Assembly: GCA_963668445.1 (NCBI GenBank)
Contig: OY764335.1
Location: 1,488,001 to 1,552,000 of the forward strand
DNA length: 64,000 nt
Reading direction: 5' to 3'
Source of the DNA: Poriferisulfidus sp963668445
GTDB lineage: Bacteria; Pseudomonadota; Gammaproteobacteria; Poriferisulfidales; Poriferisulfidaceae
Within the stretch, counting starts at the first letter, position 1, and every line of letters starts with the position of its first letter. The position numbers were made by a program, and so were the translations under genes. The notes beneath the pieces are model-generated. The model had not been told where the DNA came from and did no database searches. It worked only from the letters and a program-made list of their open reading frames with translations. Of this stretch, positions 9,072-18,116 are shown piece by piece.

Positions 9072-10253
9072 ATGCCGCTTTCCGATTCCGCCCTGCTGCC
9101 CACCTATGCACGACTCCCGGTGCGCTTCGTCCGCGGGCGCGGCTGCACCCTGTGGGATGCCGACGGCCAGGAATATCTGGACGCCGTCTCCGGCATCGCC
9201 GTCTGCGGGCTCGGGCATTGCCATCCCGGCATCACGCAGGCCCTGTGCGAACAGGCCGAAACGCTGGTGCACACCTCCAACCTGTACCGGATCGAGCATC
9301 AGGAAGCCTTGGCCGCACGGCTGGCCGCAGCCACCGGCATGACGCACGCCTTCTTCTGCAACTCCGGCGCCGAAGCCAACGAATGCGCCCTCAAGATCGC
9401 CCGCCTGCACGGTCGCCGCCGGCATTGCGAAACGCCGAAGATATTGGTCGCCGAAGGCGCGTTCCACGGCCGTACCCTGATGACGCTGAGCGCCTCCTCC
9501 GGCGCCCGCGTGCGGAATGGCTTCGCGCCGTTCGCCGAGGGCTTCGTGCCGGTCGCCTTCAACGATCTCGCGGCCATGCAGGCCGCCTTCGCGGCGCACC
9601 CGGATGCGGTCGCGGCACTCGTCGAGCCGATCCAAGGCGAAGGCGGCGTACGCCCGGTCGATGCCGACTACCTGCCGGGCCTGCGCACGCTGTGCGACGC
9701 CCACGACGCCTTGCTGATTCTGGATGAAGTGCAAACCGGCATGGGGCGCACCGGACGGTTCCTCGCCTGCCAGCACGCCGGCGTGGCCCCGGACCTCGCG
9801 ACGCTCGCCAAATCGCTCGGCAACGGCTATCCGATCGGCGCCTGTCTGGCGCAAGGCGCGGCGGCCGGCCTGATGGAACCGGGCCGGCACGGCTCCACCT
9901 TCGGCGGCAGCCCCTTGGCCTGCCGCGCCGCCTTGGCCGTGATGGACGCCATCGAACAGGAGCAACTGTGCGCCCGTGCCGAACGGCTGGGTGCGCAACT
10001 GATGCAACGGTTCCAATCGGAACTGGCCGGACTGCTCGGCATCCGCGAAATTCGCGGCCAAGGGCTGATGATCGGCATCGAACTGGCGGAGCCTGCCCCC
10101 GAACTGGTCGTCCGCGCCCTAGACGCGCGGCTGCTGATCAACCTCACGCAGCAACAGGTCGTGCGGCTGCTGCCGCCGCTGGTCATGAGCGACGACGAAG
10201 CGAATCTTCTGTGCGACCGGCTGATGCCGCTGCTGAAGGAGGCCGCCGCATGA
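9072..10253 (+). CDS. argD: Acetylornithine aminotransferase ArgD
   Basis: This 393-residue PLP-dependent class III aminotransferase converts N-acetylglutamate semialdehyde to N-acetylornithine in cytoplasmic arginine synthesis. Visible motifs are YLDAVSGIAVCGLGHCHP, the FFCNSGAEANECALKIARLH cofactor-binding stretch, ILDEVQTGMGRTGRF, and LAKSLGNGYPIGA with the Schiff-base lysine. The ATG at 9072 gives the normal family length. The next gene, argF, overlaps by 4 nt, so the two enzymes are translationally coupled. Succinylornithine or ornithine aminotransferase is a less likely alternative given the argF link. Confidence 0.92.
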   Translation: MPLSDSALLPTYARLPVRFVRGRGCTLWDADGQEYLDAVSGIAVCGLGHCHPGITQALCEQAETLVHTSNLYRIEHQEALAARLAAATGMTHAFFCNSGAEANECALKIARLHGRRRHCETPKILVAEGAFHGRTLMTLSASSGARVRNGFAPFAEGFVPVAFNDLAAMQAAFAAHPDAVAALVEPIQGEGGVRPVDADYLPGLRTLCDAHDALLILDEVQTGMGRTGRFLACQHAGVAPDLATLAKSLGNGYPIGACLAQGAAAGLMEPGRHGSTFGGSPLACRAALAVMDAIEQEQLCARAERLGAQLMQRFQSELAGLLGIREIRGQGLMIGIELAEPAPELVVRALDARLLINLTQQQVVRLLPPLVMSDDEANLLCDRLMPLLKEAAA

Positions 10254-11146
10254 GCGTGCAGCACTTCCTGAGCCTGAAGGATCTGGAGCCGATCGTTCTG
10301 GATCGGATTCTGGCGCGCGCCTTGGAACTCAAGGCGGCGCGAAACGCCGGCACGGAGCAGCCTCTTCTGGCCGGCAAGACTCTGGCCATGGTATTCGACA
10401 AGAACTCGACGCGTACGCGCGTCTCGTTCGAAGCGGGCATGGCGCAGCTCGGCGGCAGCGCCCTGTTCCTGAATCCCCAATCCACCCAGCAATCGCGCGG
10501 CGAGCCTATCGCCGACGCCGCCCGGGTGCTCTCGTCGATGGTCGATGCCATCATGGTGCGCACATACGCGCACGAGACGCTGGAGCAATACGCCCAAGCC
10601 TCGTCCGTGCCCGTCATCAACGGCCTGACGGATCTGCTGCATCCCTGCCAATTGCTGGCCGACCTCCTGACATGGCAGGAACTGCGCGGCGATATCCGAG
10701 GCGCCCGCGTGGCATTCGTCGGCGACGGCAACAACATGTGCCGCTCCTACATCAATGCGGCCGTGCAGTTCGAGTTTGCGCTGCGCATCGCCACGCCGCC
10801 CGAATACGCGCCGAGCGCAGAATGGCTCGAGTCCGCGCAAGTGCAATGGTGCGAAGCCCCGGAACAGGCGGTCGCCGATGCCAATCTGGTCGTCACCGAC
10901 GTCTGGGCCAGCATGGGCCAAGAAGCCGAGCAGTCCCGGCGCATTCAGAAATTTCAAGCCTATCAGGTCAACGCACAACTCATGGCGCAGGCGGACTCCG
11001 ATGCCCTGTTCATGCATTGCCTGCCCGCCCATCGCGGCGAAGAAGTGGCGGCTGAAGTGATCGACGGCCCGCAGAGCGTGGTATGGCGCGAAGCGGAAAA
11101 CCGGCTGCACGCCCAAAAGGCCCTGCTGGAATTCCTGCTGGCCTGA
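10250..11146 (+). CDS. argF: Ornithine carbamoyltransferase ArgF
   Basis: This 298-residue enzyme carbamoylates ornithine to citrulline in the cytoplasm. The carbamoyl-phosphate-binding motif STRTRVSFE, the HPCQ motif in GLTDLLHPCQLLADL, and the ornithine-binding MHCLPAHRGEEV are all present. The ATGA overlap with argD fixes the start, with GGAGG a few bases before it. It converges on the first TonB-dependent receptor gene with 11 nt between the stops, and no obvious terminator lies in that gap. Confidence 0.95.
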   Translation: MSVQHFLSLKDLEPIVLDRILARALELKAARNAGTEQPLLAGKTLAMVFDKNSTRTRVSFEAGMAQLGGSALFLNPQSTQQSRGEPIADAARVLSSMVDAIMVRTYAHETLEQYAQASSVPVINGLTDLLHPCQLLADLLTWQELRGDIRGARVAFVGDGNNMCRSYINAAVQFEFALRIATPPEYAPSAEWLESAQVQWCEAPEQAVADANLVVTDVWASMGQEAEQSRRIQKFQAYQVNAQLMAQADSDALFMHCLPAHRGEEVAAEVIDGPQSVVWREAENRLHAQKALLEFLLA

Positions 11147-11157
11147 CGCAGTGCCTT

Positions 11158-14100
11158 TCAGCTGTCGAAACGGTACTGGAACGCCACTTTGAGCCGCCGC
11201 CCTTTCGGATCGTGGGTCAAGTTGTCGTACGACGGCTCGAACGCGGTTTCCGGCGGCTGTTCGTCGGCAATGTTGTAGATGACGGCTGCCAGTTCGGCCC
11301 GTCCGCCCGCGAACTTCCTCCCGAACGACAGATCCAGCGTCACGAAACTGTCGATCTCGCGGTAATGGTCGGTGCGCCGCCGATCATCGTAGGATGAAAT
11401 GAAGTTCATAAAGGCGTTGAAGTGGTAGCCGTCCGCCCAGCGGTAGCCGACGAAGCCATTCGCCTTCAGGCGCGGCAACGGCTGCACGTTGTAATCGGTA
11501 GGATCGTTGTAGAAGCCCGCCGCCTTCACCTTATCCCGCATTTTTACGCCTTTGTAGACTAGGGCATCCAGATCGTACTTCAGCAGGTACGTGCCGTTCA
11601 AGCCCCAACTGAAGACTCCGCCGGACGTATCGTGCCGGCCGCCCAATTCGAAATCAATGCCGGACGTCTTGATGGTCGGCCCGTTGATCAGAGGCGTGCG
11701 GATGCGTTCGATGCGCGTGATGGAGCAGTCCACGCTGCCCGTCGGCTGACACGCCAGATCGCTGCCGCGGCCCTCCGGCAAATACACGGAATCCGCCACC
11801 AGCGCACGCGTGCTTTCGTTCTTGAACGCTTCCATGACATCGCGGAACGGCAGCGCAATGATGGAATCGTCGAAATCGTAATGCCAGTAATCCATCGTCC
11901 ATCGCACGCCGTTGCCGAACTGCATGGCCATGCCCAGGTTGTAGGTCAGCGCCTCTTCCGGATCGAGGTCCTTGCTGCCGAACACCTCGACCGGGCGGAA
12001 CGTCCCGATAGCCGCGATGTACCGCTGCTGGCCGACCGGCGATTCGTTCAAATCATCGACGGAAGGCGCGCGGAACGTGGTCTGCGCCACGCCGCGCAGG
12101 GTGAGCCCATCGGCAGCCTCCCAGCGCAGCGCCACTTTCGGATCGAAGGTGTTGAACTCTTCATGCTCTTCGTAGTGGACCGCCAGCTGCGCGTCGACGG
12201 CATGGCCCAGCGGCACCGCCCATTCCCCGAACACCGAGTGCGTCGTCTGATGCTCCTTGTACGGCTTGTCGCTCGAAGTATAGGCGAACAGTCCGGTGCG
12301 CTTGTGTTCCGGGCATTCGAAATCCGCCGGCGTCAGATTCGCATCGTGCCGTACGGCTTCCGGAACCTGTCCGAGGTTGACAATGCACGGATTCGCGTCC
12401 AAATCGCCGACATAGGAGGGGACCCCCTCCGTCTGGAAGCGGCGGAACTGGTAGCCCGCCGCGAAATGCCCGAGCCTCTCGCCGACCTCGCCGCTCAAAG
12501 TCGCATCGAAGACGTACAGATCCGCCTTGCTCTCCACTTCCTTGACGCCGTGCATCCACGCGATCATTGCGGGATCGTTGGCGAGCGCAGGGTCGTAGTT
12601 GGGGTTCGGCATCGCGCTGTACGGGGAGCCGGGCTGCATCGAATACTCCAGTGCGCTGTTGTGCGGGTTGTACCAATGGCAGTCGCCTTGCCCCGGCTGC
12701 TTGTTGCTCGGGTTGTGGATGGTCAAGCCATGGTGCTGCGAACTGGAATCCTTGAATTTGGTCGCATCCGGAATCGCGTAGACGCCGCAGTTCGGTCCGC
12801 CGAAGCCGTTGAAGGCCAGATAGCGCCGGTGGTTGATGCCGCCCGGCGAGGTGACGCGCCCTTCGGAGTGCGCGTAGGTCAGCCCCAGATCGTAGTCCAG
12901 CTCCCGTTCCTCGAACCAGTCCGCCGTGCCGTTCACCGAACCGGACAGCCGCCAAGTCTCCTGATCCTTGCGCGTTCGGGCCGCGCCGGCGCCATTGCCG
13001 AGCATGCGCCCGTGGAAGCCGATCGTATCGCCGGCCTGGTACAGCAGCGGGTCCAGACCGGCAATGATCTTCGGCAGCGCCGGATGGCTGGACGGCAGAT
13101 CCTGGAGGCGGTTGGAGTTGTAGGCGGCGGCCGGCGGATACGACGGGCTGGTCGCGTACCGGGGCACGACGGCCTTGGCGTACATGGCTTCGAGATGGTA
13201 GTCGCGGCTTTCGCCCCAACTCCCGTTGATCTCCCCGAACAGGCGCGTCTGATGCTGTTCGTCCACCAGTGCGTTGGTGTAGGTGTATCGGTAGCGGCAG
13301 GTCGCTCCGAAGCTGGCGAAGCCGCCGAAGTTTTCGCATTCCGGGTCGACGGATGCTCGGATGCTCTTGCCCGAACTGTTCGTATAGGATCGCTGCCTGC
13401 CATCTGCATCGTACGTCAAGAACGAACCGGGGTTGCCGGTGCCCGACCATGCGCCGGCGCCGGGCACATAGCCGCGCAAGGCCCAGTCCCGATCCTTCGC
13501 GTGCATCTCCTCGCGGCGGTAATGCTCCACCGCCAGCATGGCATGCGCGTGCGCCCCGACCGGCGCGCCCCAGATGGCCGACAGGGTCGTATCGCCGCCG
13601 CCGTCGTAGTAGTCGTAGGATGTCGCCAGATCCGTGCCCTCGAAATCCTTGCGCGTCATGAAATTGACGACGCCGCCGAGCGCATCCGATCCGTACACCG
13701 CCGCTGCGCCTTCCTTCAGGATCTCGATCCGATCCATGGCGATCAGCGGAAAGGCATTCACATCCACGAACCGCCCGCCCGTCAGGCGCACCGGCGCATA
13801 GACTTGCCGCCGGTTGTTGAGCAGCACCAAGGTCCGGGACGCGCCGAGCCCGCGCAGATTGACGCTGCCGACGGTCTCGGCGATGTTGCGCCCCAGCCCG
13901 TAGTTGCTGCGGTTCTCGCCGATCACGCCGTAACTGGCGCTCAGGTTCTTGATCAGTTCGACCATGGACGGAGCACCCTGCGCCTCCAGAAGCTCGCGGT
14001 CGATCAGCGTAATGGCCAGAGCCTCGTCGCCCTCCGCCTGCTGGATGAAACTGCCGGTGATGGTCAGTTCTTCGGGAGCTTCGGACGCCTCCTCCGCATG

Positions 14101-14181
14101 CGCGAGGCCTGACGCCAGCCCAAGGAGCAGCGCCGCCCGCAGCCGACAGCCGGCACTCCGGCATGAAGTGTCGTGCAACAT
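11158..14181 (-). CDS. TonB-dependent outer-membrane receptor (paralogue 1)
   Basis: This 1007-residue protein has a Sec signal (LRAALLLGLASGLAHA) and an N-terminal plug domain (about residues 35-170). Plug motifs are VNLRGLGASRTLVLLNNRR and EILKEGAAAVYGSDALGGVV. A long beta-barrel with aromatic-rich strands ends in FQYRF near the C-terminus. Such receptors import siderophores, cobalamin or other ligands across the outer membrane using TonB/ExbBD energy; the ligand cannot be read here. It is closely related along its length to the next gene upstream, 61 nt away, which points to tandem duplication. AAAAGG directly abuts the ATG, so the start is less certain than the rest. Confidence 0.88.
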   Translation of the reverse strand: MLHDTSCRSAGCRLRAALLLGLASGLAHAEEASEAPEELTITGSFIQQAEGDEALAITLIDRELLEAQGAPSMVELIKNLSASYGVIGENRSNYGLGRNIAETVGSVNLRGLGASRTLVLLNNRRQVYAPVRLTGGRFVDVNAFPLIAMDRIEILKEGAAAVYGSDALGGVVNFMTRKDFEGTDLATSYDYYDGGGDTTLSAIWGAPVGAHAHAMLAVEHYRREEMHAKDRDWALRGYVPGAGAWSGTGNPGSFLTYDADGRQRSYTNSSGKSIRASVDPECENFGGFASFGATCRYRYTYTNALVDEQHQTRLFGEINGSWGESRDYHLEAMYAKAVVPRYATSPSYPPAAAYNSNRLQDLPSSHPALPKIIAGLDPLLYQAGDTIGFHGRMLGNGAGAARTRKDQETWRLSGSVNGTADWFEERELDYDLGLTYAHSEGRVTSPGGINHRRYLAFNGFGGPNCGVYAIPDATKFKDSSSQHHGLTIHNPSNKQPGQGDCHWYNPHNSALEYSMQPGSPYSAMPNPNYDPALANDPAMIAWMHGVKEVESKADLYVFDATLSGEVGERLGHFAAGYQFRRFQTEGVPSYVGDLDANPCIVNLGQVPEAVRHDANLTPADFECPEHKRTGLFAYTSSDKPYKEHQTTHSVFGEWAVPLGHAVDAQLAVHYEEHEEFNTFDPKVALRWEAADGLTLRGVAQTTFRAPSVDDLNESPVGQQRYIAAIGTFRPVEVFGSKDLDPEEALTYNLGMAMQFGNGVRWTMDYWHYDFDDSIIALPFRDVMEAFKNESTRALVADSVYLPEGRGSDLACQPTGSVDCSITRIERIRTPLINGPTIKTSGIDFELGGRHDTSGGVFSWGLNGTYLLKYDLDALVYKGVKMRDKVKAAGFYNDPTDYNVQPLPRLKANGFVGYRWADGYHFNAFMNFISSYDDRRRTDHYREIDSFVTLDLSFGRKFAGGRAELAAVIYNIADEQPPETAFEPSYDNLTHDPKGRRLKVAFQYRFDS

Positions 14182-14242
14182 CCTTTTGAAATCAGGATTA
14201 CGCTTTAGGATCCCCTGAGGAAGCCCTGCTTCGAAAAAGCGC

Positions 14243-17191
14243 TCACATGCTAAAGTCGTGCCGGAACGTCAATTTGAAGCGGCGGCCCTTGCTGTCATGG
14301 GTCAGGTTGTCGTAGGAAGTCTCGAAATAGGCGAGCGGCGGATCTTCGTCGGCGATGTTGTAGATGTTGGCGATGAGCGTCGTGCCGCCATCGCCGATCG
14401 TCCACTGGAAGCCCAGGTCCAGCGTCACGAAACTGTCGATCTCGCGGTAGCTGTCGGTGCGGCCGCGGTCGTCGTATTCCGAGATGTAGTTCAGGTAGCC
14501 GTTCAGGCTGAAGTTGCCCCAATGGTAGCCGATGAACCCGCGCGCCTTCAGCCGCGGCAGCGGCGGCACCGTGAAGTCGAACGGCTCGTTGTAGAAGCCG
14601 GCGCCCTTGATCTTGCCGCGCAGCTGGGTGCCGTTGTACGTCAGCGCATCGATGTCGTATTCCAGCAGGTAGGTGCCGCCGACGCCCCAAGCCATGGTGC
14701 CGGCCCCCATCCCGTGGCGACCGGTCAGGTTGAAGTCGAGGCCGGAGGTCTTCAAGGTCGGACCGTTGACCAGCGGCGTCTGCACCCGCTCGATGTCGTT
14801 CTCGGTGCAGTTCGTGGTGCAGTTTGCGCCAGTCTTGCCGCCGGCGAAGAAGATCAGATCCTGCACGGCCTGCTTGTCGCTGCCGCCTCGGGCATAGGCA
14901 TTGATCAGCGACTGATAAGGCAGCGCGGTGATGGAATCGTCGATGTCGTACCGCCAATAATCCAGCGCCAGACTGGCGCCGGAGTCGAAGTCCATCATCA
15001 TGCCGAAGTTGTAGGTCAGCGCCTCTTCGGGGTCGAGGTTCTTGTTGCCGATGATCTCCACCGGCTTGTAGGTGCCGGCGATCCATTGCTGGGTGCTGAC
15101 CGGATCCTCGTTCAGGTCGTCCACCGAGGGCGCCCGGAACGTGGTCTGCACCACGCCGCGCAGGGTCAGCCAGTCGGCCGCATCCCAGCGCAAGGCGAAC
15201 TTCGGATCGAATGTGCTGGACTCCTCATGATCCTCGTAATGCGCCGCGACCTGCGCCTCCCAGAAATCGCCCAGCGGCACGGCCCACTCGCCGAAGACCG
15301 CATGCGTCGTCTGGTGCACCTTGTACGACTTGTTGCCGCCGATGAATGTGAACATGCCGGTGCGCTGGTTCTCGTCGCACGCGAAATCCTGGTCCGTCAG
15401 TCCTGCGGCATCCCTGACCGCTTTCGGCACTTGTCCGATGTTCACGCGGCACGGGTTGGCGTTCAGGTCGCTCACGAAGTTCGGCGTCGCCTCGGCTTCG
15501 AAGCGCCGAAACTGGTAGCCGGCGGCGAAGCTGCCGAGATTCTCCCCCACATCGCCGCTGATCGTGGCATCGAACACGTACAGATCCGCTTCGCTCTTGA
15601 GGTTCGCCTTCTCGTTGATCCACGCGATCAGTTCCGGCGAGTTCGCCTTGCTCGGATCGTAATCGGGGTTGTCCGCATCGCGGTACGGGGAGCCCGGCTG
15701 TTCGGAGCGGCGCAGGGCGTCGCTGTGCGGGTTGTAGTACATGCAGCCGCCCTGCCCGGCCGTCTTGCTGTCCGGGTTGTGCACCTTCAGGCCGGAAAGT
15801 TGGGTCGAGTCCGGCACGGCATACACGCCGCAGTTCGGGCCGCCGAAGCCGCGGTAGGCGAGGAAGCGGCGGTAGATGAGTTCGCCCGGCTGCGCCACAT
15901 TGCCTTCGGAATGCGAATACGTGAAGCCCAGATCGTACTCGTAGGCCTCTTCGAACAGGTCGATCACGTCGTCGACCGAAGCGGCGAAGCGCCATGTCTC
16001 GGAGTCGCGCCGAACCGTGCGCCCGGGGCCGGAATTGCCGACCAGCCGACCGACGAAGCCGTACGAATCGCCGTCCGTCCCCAGCAGGCCCGTGACATCT
16101 CCGTAGGCCGGATGGTCCGACCCGATCATCTGCACCCGGTCGGAGTTGGCCCACGCGGCCGGCGGGAACGCCGGCGTGGTGTACCAGTCCGGAATCACCG
16201 CTTCGGCGTACAAGGTCTCCAAGTGGTAGCCCATGCCGCCTTCGAACACGCCGTTGAGTTCCGCGAACACCCGCGTGTGGTACTGGTCTTCGATCAGGTT
16301 GTCGTACAGGCTGTAGCGGAAGCGGCAGGTGCTTTCGTCCGCGGCCGCGCTGCCGCCGAACGCCTCGCATTGCGGATCCACCTTGCGCGTCTCGTTGTTG
16401 CCGTCGTAGAGCACGAACGCGCCGGGGTTGCCGATGCCGGACCAGCCGCCGCCGTCGCCGTACTCCCGCAGGCCCCAGTCACGGTCGGACAGGTTCAGTT
16501 CCTGGCGGCGGTAATGTTCGACTGCGACCATGGCGTGCGCCTCGGCGCCGACCTCGCCGCCCCACAGGGCCGAGAGCGTCGTGTCGCCCGCATCGTCGAA
16601 ATAATCGTGCGCGGCATCCACTTGAAAGCCTTCGAAATCCTTGCGCGTAAGGAAGTTGACCACCCCGCCCATGGCATCCGAGCCGTACACCACGGCCGCG
16701 CCTTCCTTCAGGACCTCGAGCCGGTCGATGGCGATCGCCGGGAAGGCATTCACGTCCGCGAAGCGCCCGCCCGTCAGCCGCGCCGGCACGTACACCTGGC
16801 GACGGCCGTTCAGCAGCACCAGCGTGCGCGACGCACCCAAGCCGCGCAAGTTGACGTTGGCGACGCTCTCGATCAGGTTCTGTCCGGTGCCGTACCAGCT
16901 GTTGGCCTCACCGATGACGCCGTGGCTGGAACTCAGGTTCTTGAAGATGTCGACCATGGACGGCGAGCCCTGCAGATCCAGCATGTCGCGATCCAGCGTG
17001 GTCACCGACATGGCCGCGTCGTCCGCAGCCTGCTTGATGTAGCTGCCTGTAACTGTGAGTTCTTCCGGCTCGTCTTCGGCCTGCGCGAGGCCTCCCCAAG
17101 CCGCCAAGCACGGCCATGCGATGGCCCATGCCCATAGAGACAACTTGGCGCCTGCGGCACTCCGGCCCGTTCGGATCATACTCCATACCAT
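14243..17191 (-). CDS. TonB-dependent outer-membrane receptor (paralogue 2)
   Basis: This 982-residue receptor is strongly similar to its downstream neighbour. A signal peptide ends at GLAQA; the plug carries VNLRGLGASRTLVLLNGRR and VLKEGAAVVYGSDAMGGVV. The barrel ends in FRHDFSM, with a Phe three residues from the end. The start at 17191 is chosen for its distance from AGGG upstream; MIRTG at 17179 is also possible, and the frame continues upstream without homology. Both receptors share cysteine pairs in the extracellular loops and the repeated phrase HQTTHAVFGEWAVPLG or HQTTHSVFGEWAVPLG, suggesting related ligands. No sigma/anti-sigma pair or other regulator lies next to them. Confidence 0.87.
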   Translation of the reverse strand: MVWSMIRTGRSAAGAKLSLWAWAIAWPCLAAWGGLAQAEDEPEELTVTGSYIKQAADDAAMSVTTLDRDMLDLQGSPSMVDIFKNLSSSHGVIGEANSWYGTGQNLIESVANVNLRGLGASRTLVLLNGRRQVYVPARLTGGRFADVNAFPAIAIDRLEVLKEGAAVVYGSDAMGGVVNFLTRKDFEGFQVDAAHDYFDDAGDTTLSALWGGEVGAEAHAMVAVEHYRRQELNLSDRDWGLREYGDGGGWSGIGNPGAFVLYDGNNETRKVDPQCEAFGGSAAADESTCRFRYSLYDNLIEDQYHTRVFAELNGVFEGGMGYHLETLYAEAVIPDWYTTPAFPPAAWANSDRVQMIGSDHPAYGDVTGLLGTDGDSYGFVGRLVGNSGPGRTVRRDSETWRFAASVDDVIDLFEEAYEYDLGFTYSHSEGNVAQPGELIYRRFLAYRGFGGPNCGVYAVPDSTQLSGLKVHNPDSKTAGQGGCMYYNPHSDALRRSEQPGSPYRDADNPDYDPSKANSPELIAWINEKANLKSEADLYVFDATISGDVGENLGSFAAGYQFRRFEAEATPNFVSDLNANPCRVNIGQVPKAVRDAAGLTDQDFACDENQRTGMFTFIGGNKSYKVHQTTHAVFGEWAVPLGDFWEAQVAAHYEDHEESSTFDPKFALRWDAADWLTLRGVVQTTFRAPSVDDLNEDPVSTQQWIAGTYKPVEIIGNKNLDPEEALTYNFGMMMDFDSGASLALDYWRYDIDDSITALPYQSLINAYARGGSDKQAVQDLIFFAGGKTGANCTTNCTENDIERVQTPLVNGPTLKTSGLDFNLTGRHGMGAGTMAWGVGGTYLLEYDIDALTYNGTQLRGKIKGAGFYNEPFDFTVPPLPRLKARGFIGYHWGNFSLNGYLNYISEYDDRGRTDSYREIDSFVTLDLGFQWTIGDGGTTLIANIYNIADEDPPLAYFETSYDNLTHDSKGRRFKLTFRHDFSM

Positions 17192-17309
17192 TGCCCTAAG
17201 CCTCCATAAGCATACCGTCAAGCCTCCCCTAAGCACCTTGGCGATGCCGCTTACAGCAATTTCGCAGCATTGTATCATGCCGCCGGCCGCTGTCAAACGC
17301 GCAGCGCCC

Positions 17310-18026
17310 CTACGCCTCTTCCAGTTCCCGTTCCACCTGCCCGATGGACGTATGCCGAAGATCCTTGCCCAGCACCTGGTACAGCACATGCTCGCAGATG
17401 TTCTCGGCATGGTCGCTGATCCGCTCCAGCGCCTTGGCGCACCACATAATGTCGAGCACCAGCCGGATGTCCTGCGGATTCTCCATCATGAACGTGATCA
17501 GCTGCCGCATGCAGGCTTCGTATTCCTGATCGACTTCGTTGCCCTCCTTGAGCACTTCCAGAGCCTGCTCCGTGTCCAGCCGCACGAACGAATCCAGCGA
17601 CTTGCCCAGCAGGCCCAGCACCTGTCGGCTGATGTGCTTGACGGCGCGCAGGTGCCGCTTGCGGACGGACGAATGGTCCATCCGCAGCGCCAGGCGGGCG
17701 ATCTTCTCCGCTTCGTCGCCGACCCGTTCCAGATCGGTGGTCGTCTTGATCACGGTGATGACCGTACGCAGGTCCATCGCCACGGGATGGTGCAGCGCTA
17801 GAAAGTTGCTGCATTCCTCGTCGATCTTGATCTCCAGCGCATTGAGCCGGAAGTCGGCGCGCGCGATCTTGTCCGCCTTCTTCGCATTCCCGTCCAAAAA
17901 CGCCCGCACGGCCAAGTCGACGTGACGCTCGGCGAGCCCGCCCATCTCCATGGCGAGATCCCGGACGCTCTTTAGGAAGCCGGCGAAGACGCTGGACGTA
18001 TGCTGGGTGATGTCTTGAGATTCCAT
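17310..18026 (-). CDS. phoU: Phosphate transport regulator PhoU
   Basis: This 238-residue all-helical protein has the two PhoU repeats, each with an acidic metal-binding motif: TDLERVGDEAEKIA in the first half and KALERISDHAENIC in the second. PhoU links the Pst phosphate transporter to the PhoR/PhoB two-component system and represses the regulon when phosphate is abundant. The start at 18026 is 7 nt from GGAG; the ATG six bases upstream is too close to it. No pst genes are adjacent. It is divergent from the polyprenyl synthase and near ppk-ppx, so phosphate and polyphosphate functions cluster here. Confidence 0.93.
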   Translation of the reverse strand: MESQDITQHTSSVFAGFLKSVRDLAMEMGGLAERHVDLAVRAFLDGNAKKADKIARADFRLNALEIKIDEECSNFLALHHPVAMDLRTVITVIKTTTDLERVGDEAEKIARLALRMDHSSVRKRHLRAVKHISRQVLGLLGKSLDSFVRLDTEQALEVLKEGNEVDQEYEACMRQLITFMMENPQDIRLVLDIMWCAKALERISDHAENICEHVLYQVLGKDLRHTSIGQVERELEEA

Positions 18027-18094
18027 GGGCATTCTCCACGCGGTTCCTATGCCTACTTTACCCCAAAAAAGGCCGGGCTGCGGCGCCCATGCCC

Positions 18095-18100
18095 TATAAT
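18095..18100 (+). promoter_or_regulatory. Likely -10 box for the polyprenyl synthase gene
   Basis: A consensus TATAAT lies 16 nt before the ATG at 18117 in the gap divergent from phoU. No convincing -35 is visible. Confidence 0.4.
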
Positions 18101-18116
18101 TTCAATTGCACCGCGC

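Noticed and set aside
8239..9111. N-terminal extension of the hyuB-like frame
   Set aside because: The extension overlaps the PuuD-like gene and a perfect terminator on the other strand. Family homology starts at the ATG at 8238.
11632..14112. An 826-codon plus-strand frame opposite the first TonB receptor
   Set aside because: It is an antisense shadow of the receptor with biased composition and no family features.
14258..17137. A 959-codon open frame on the plus strand opposite the second TonB receptor
   Set aside because: It mirrors the codon structure of a clear receptor gene on the other strand, has Arg/Val/His-biased composition and no recognisable domain. Long antisense frames are expected in GC-rich DNA.
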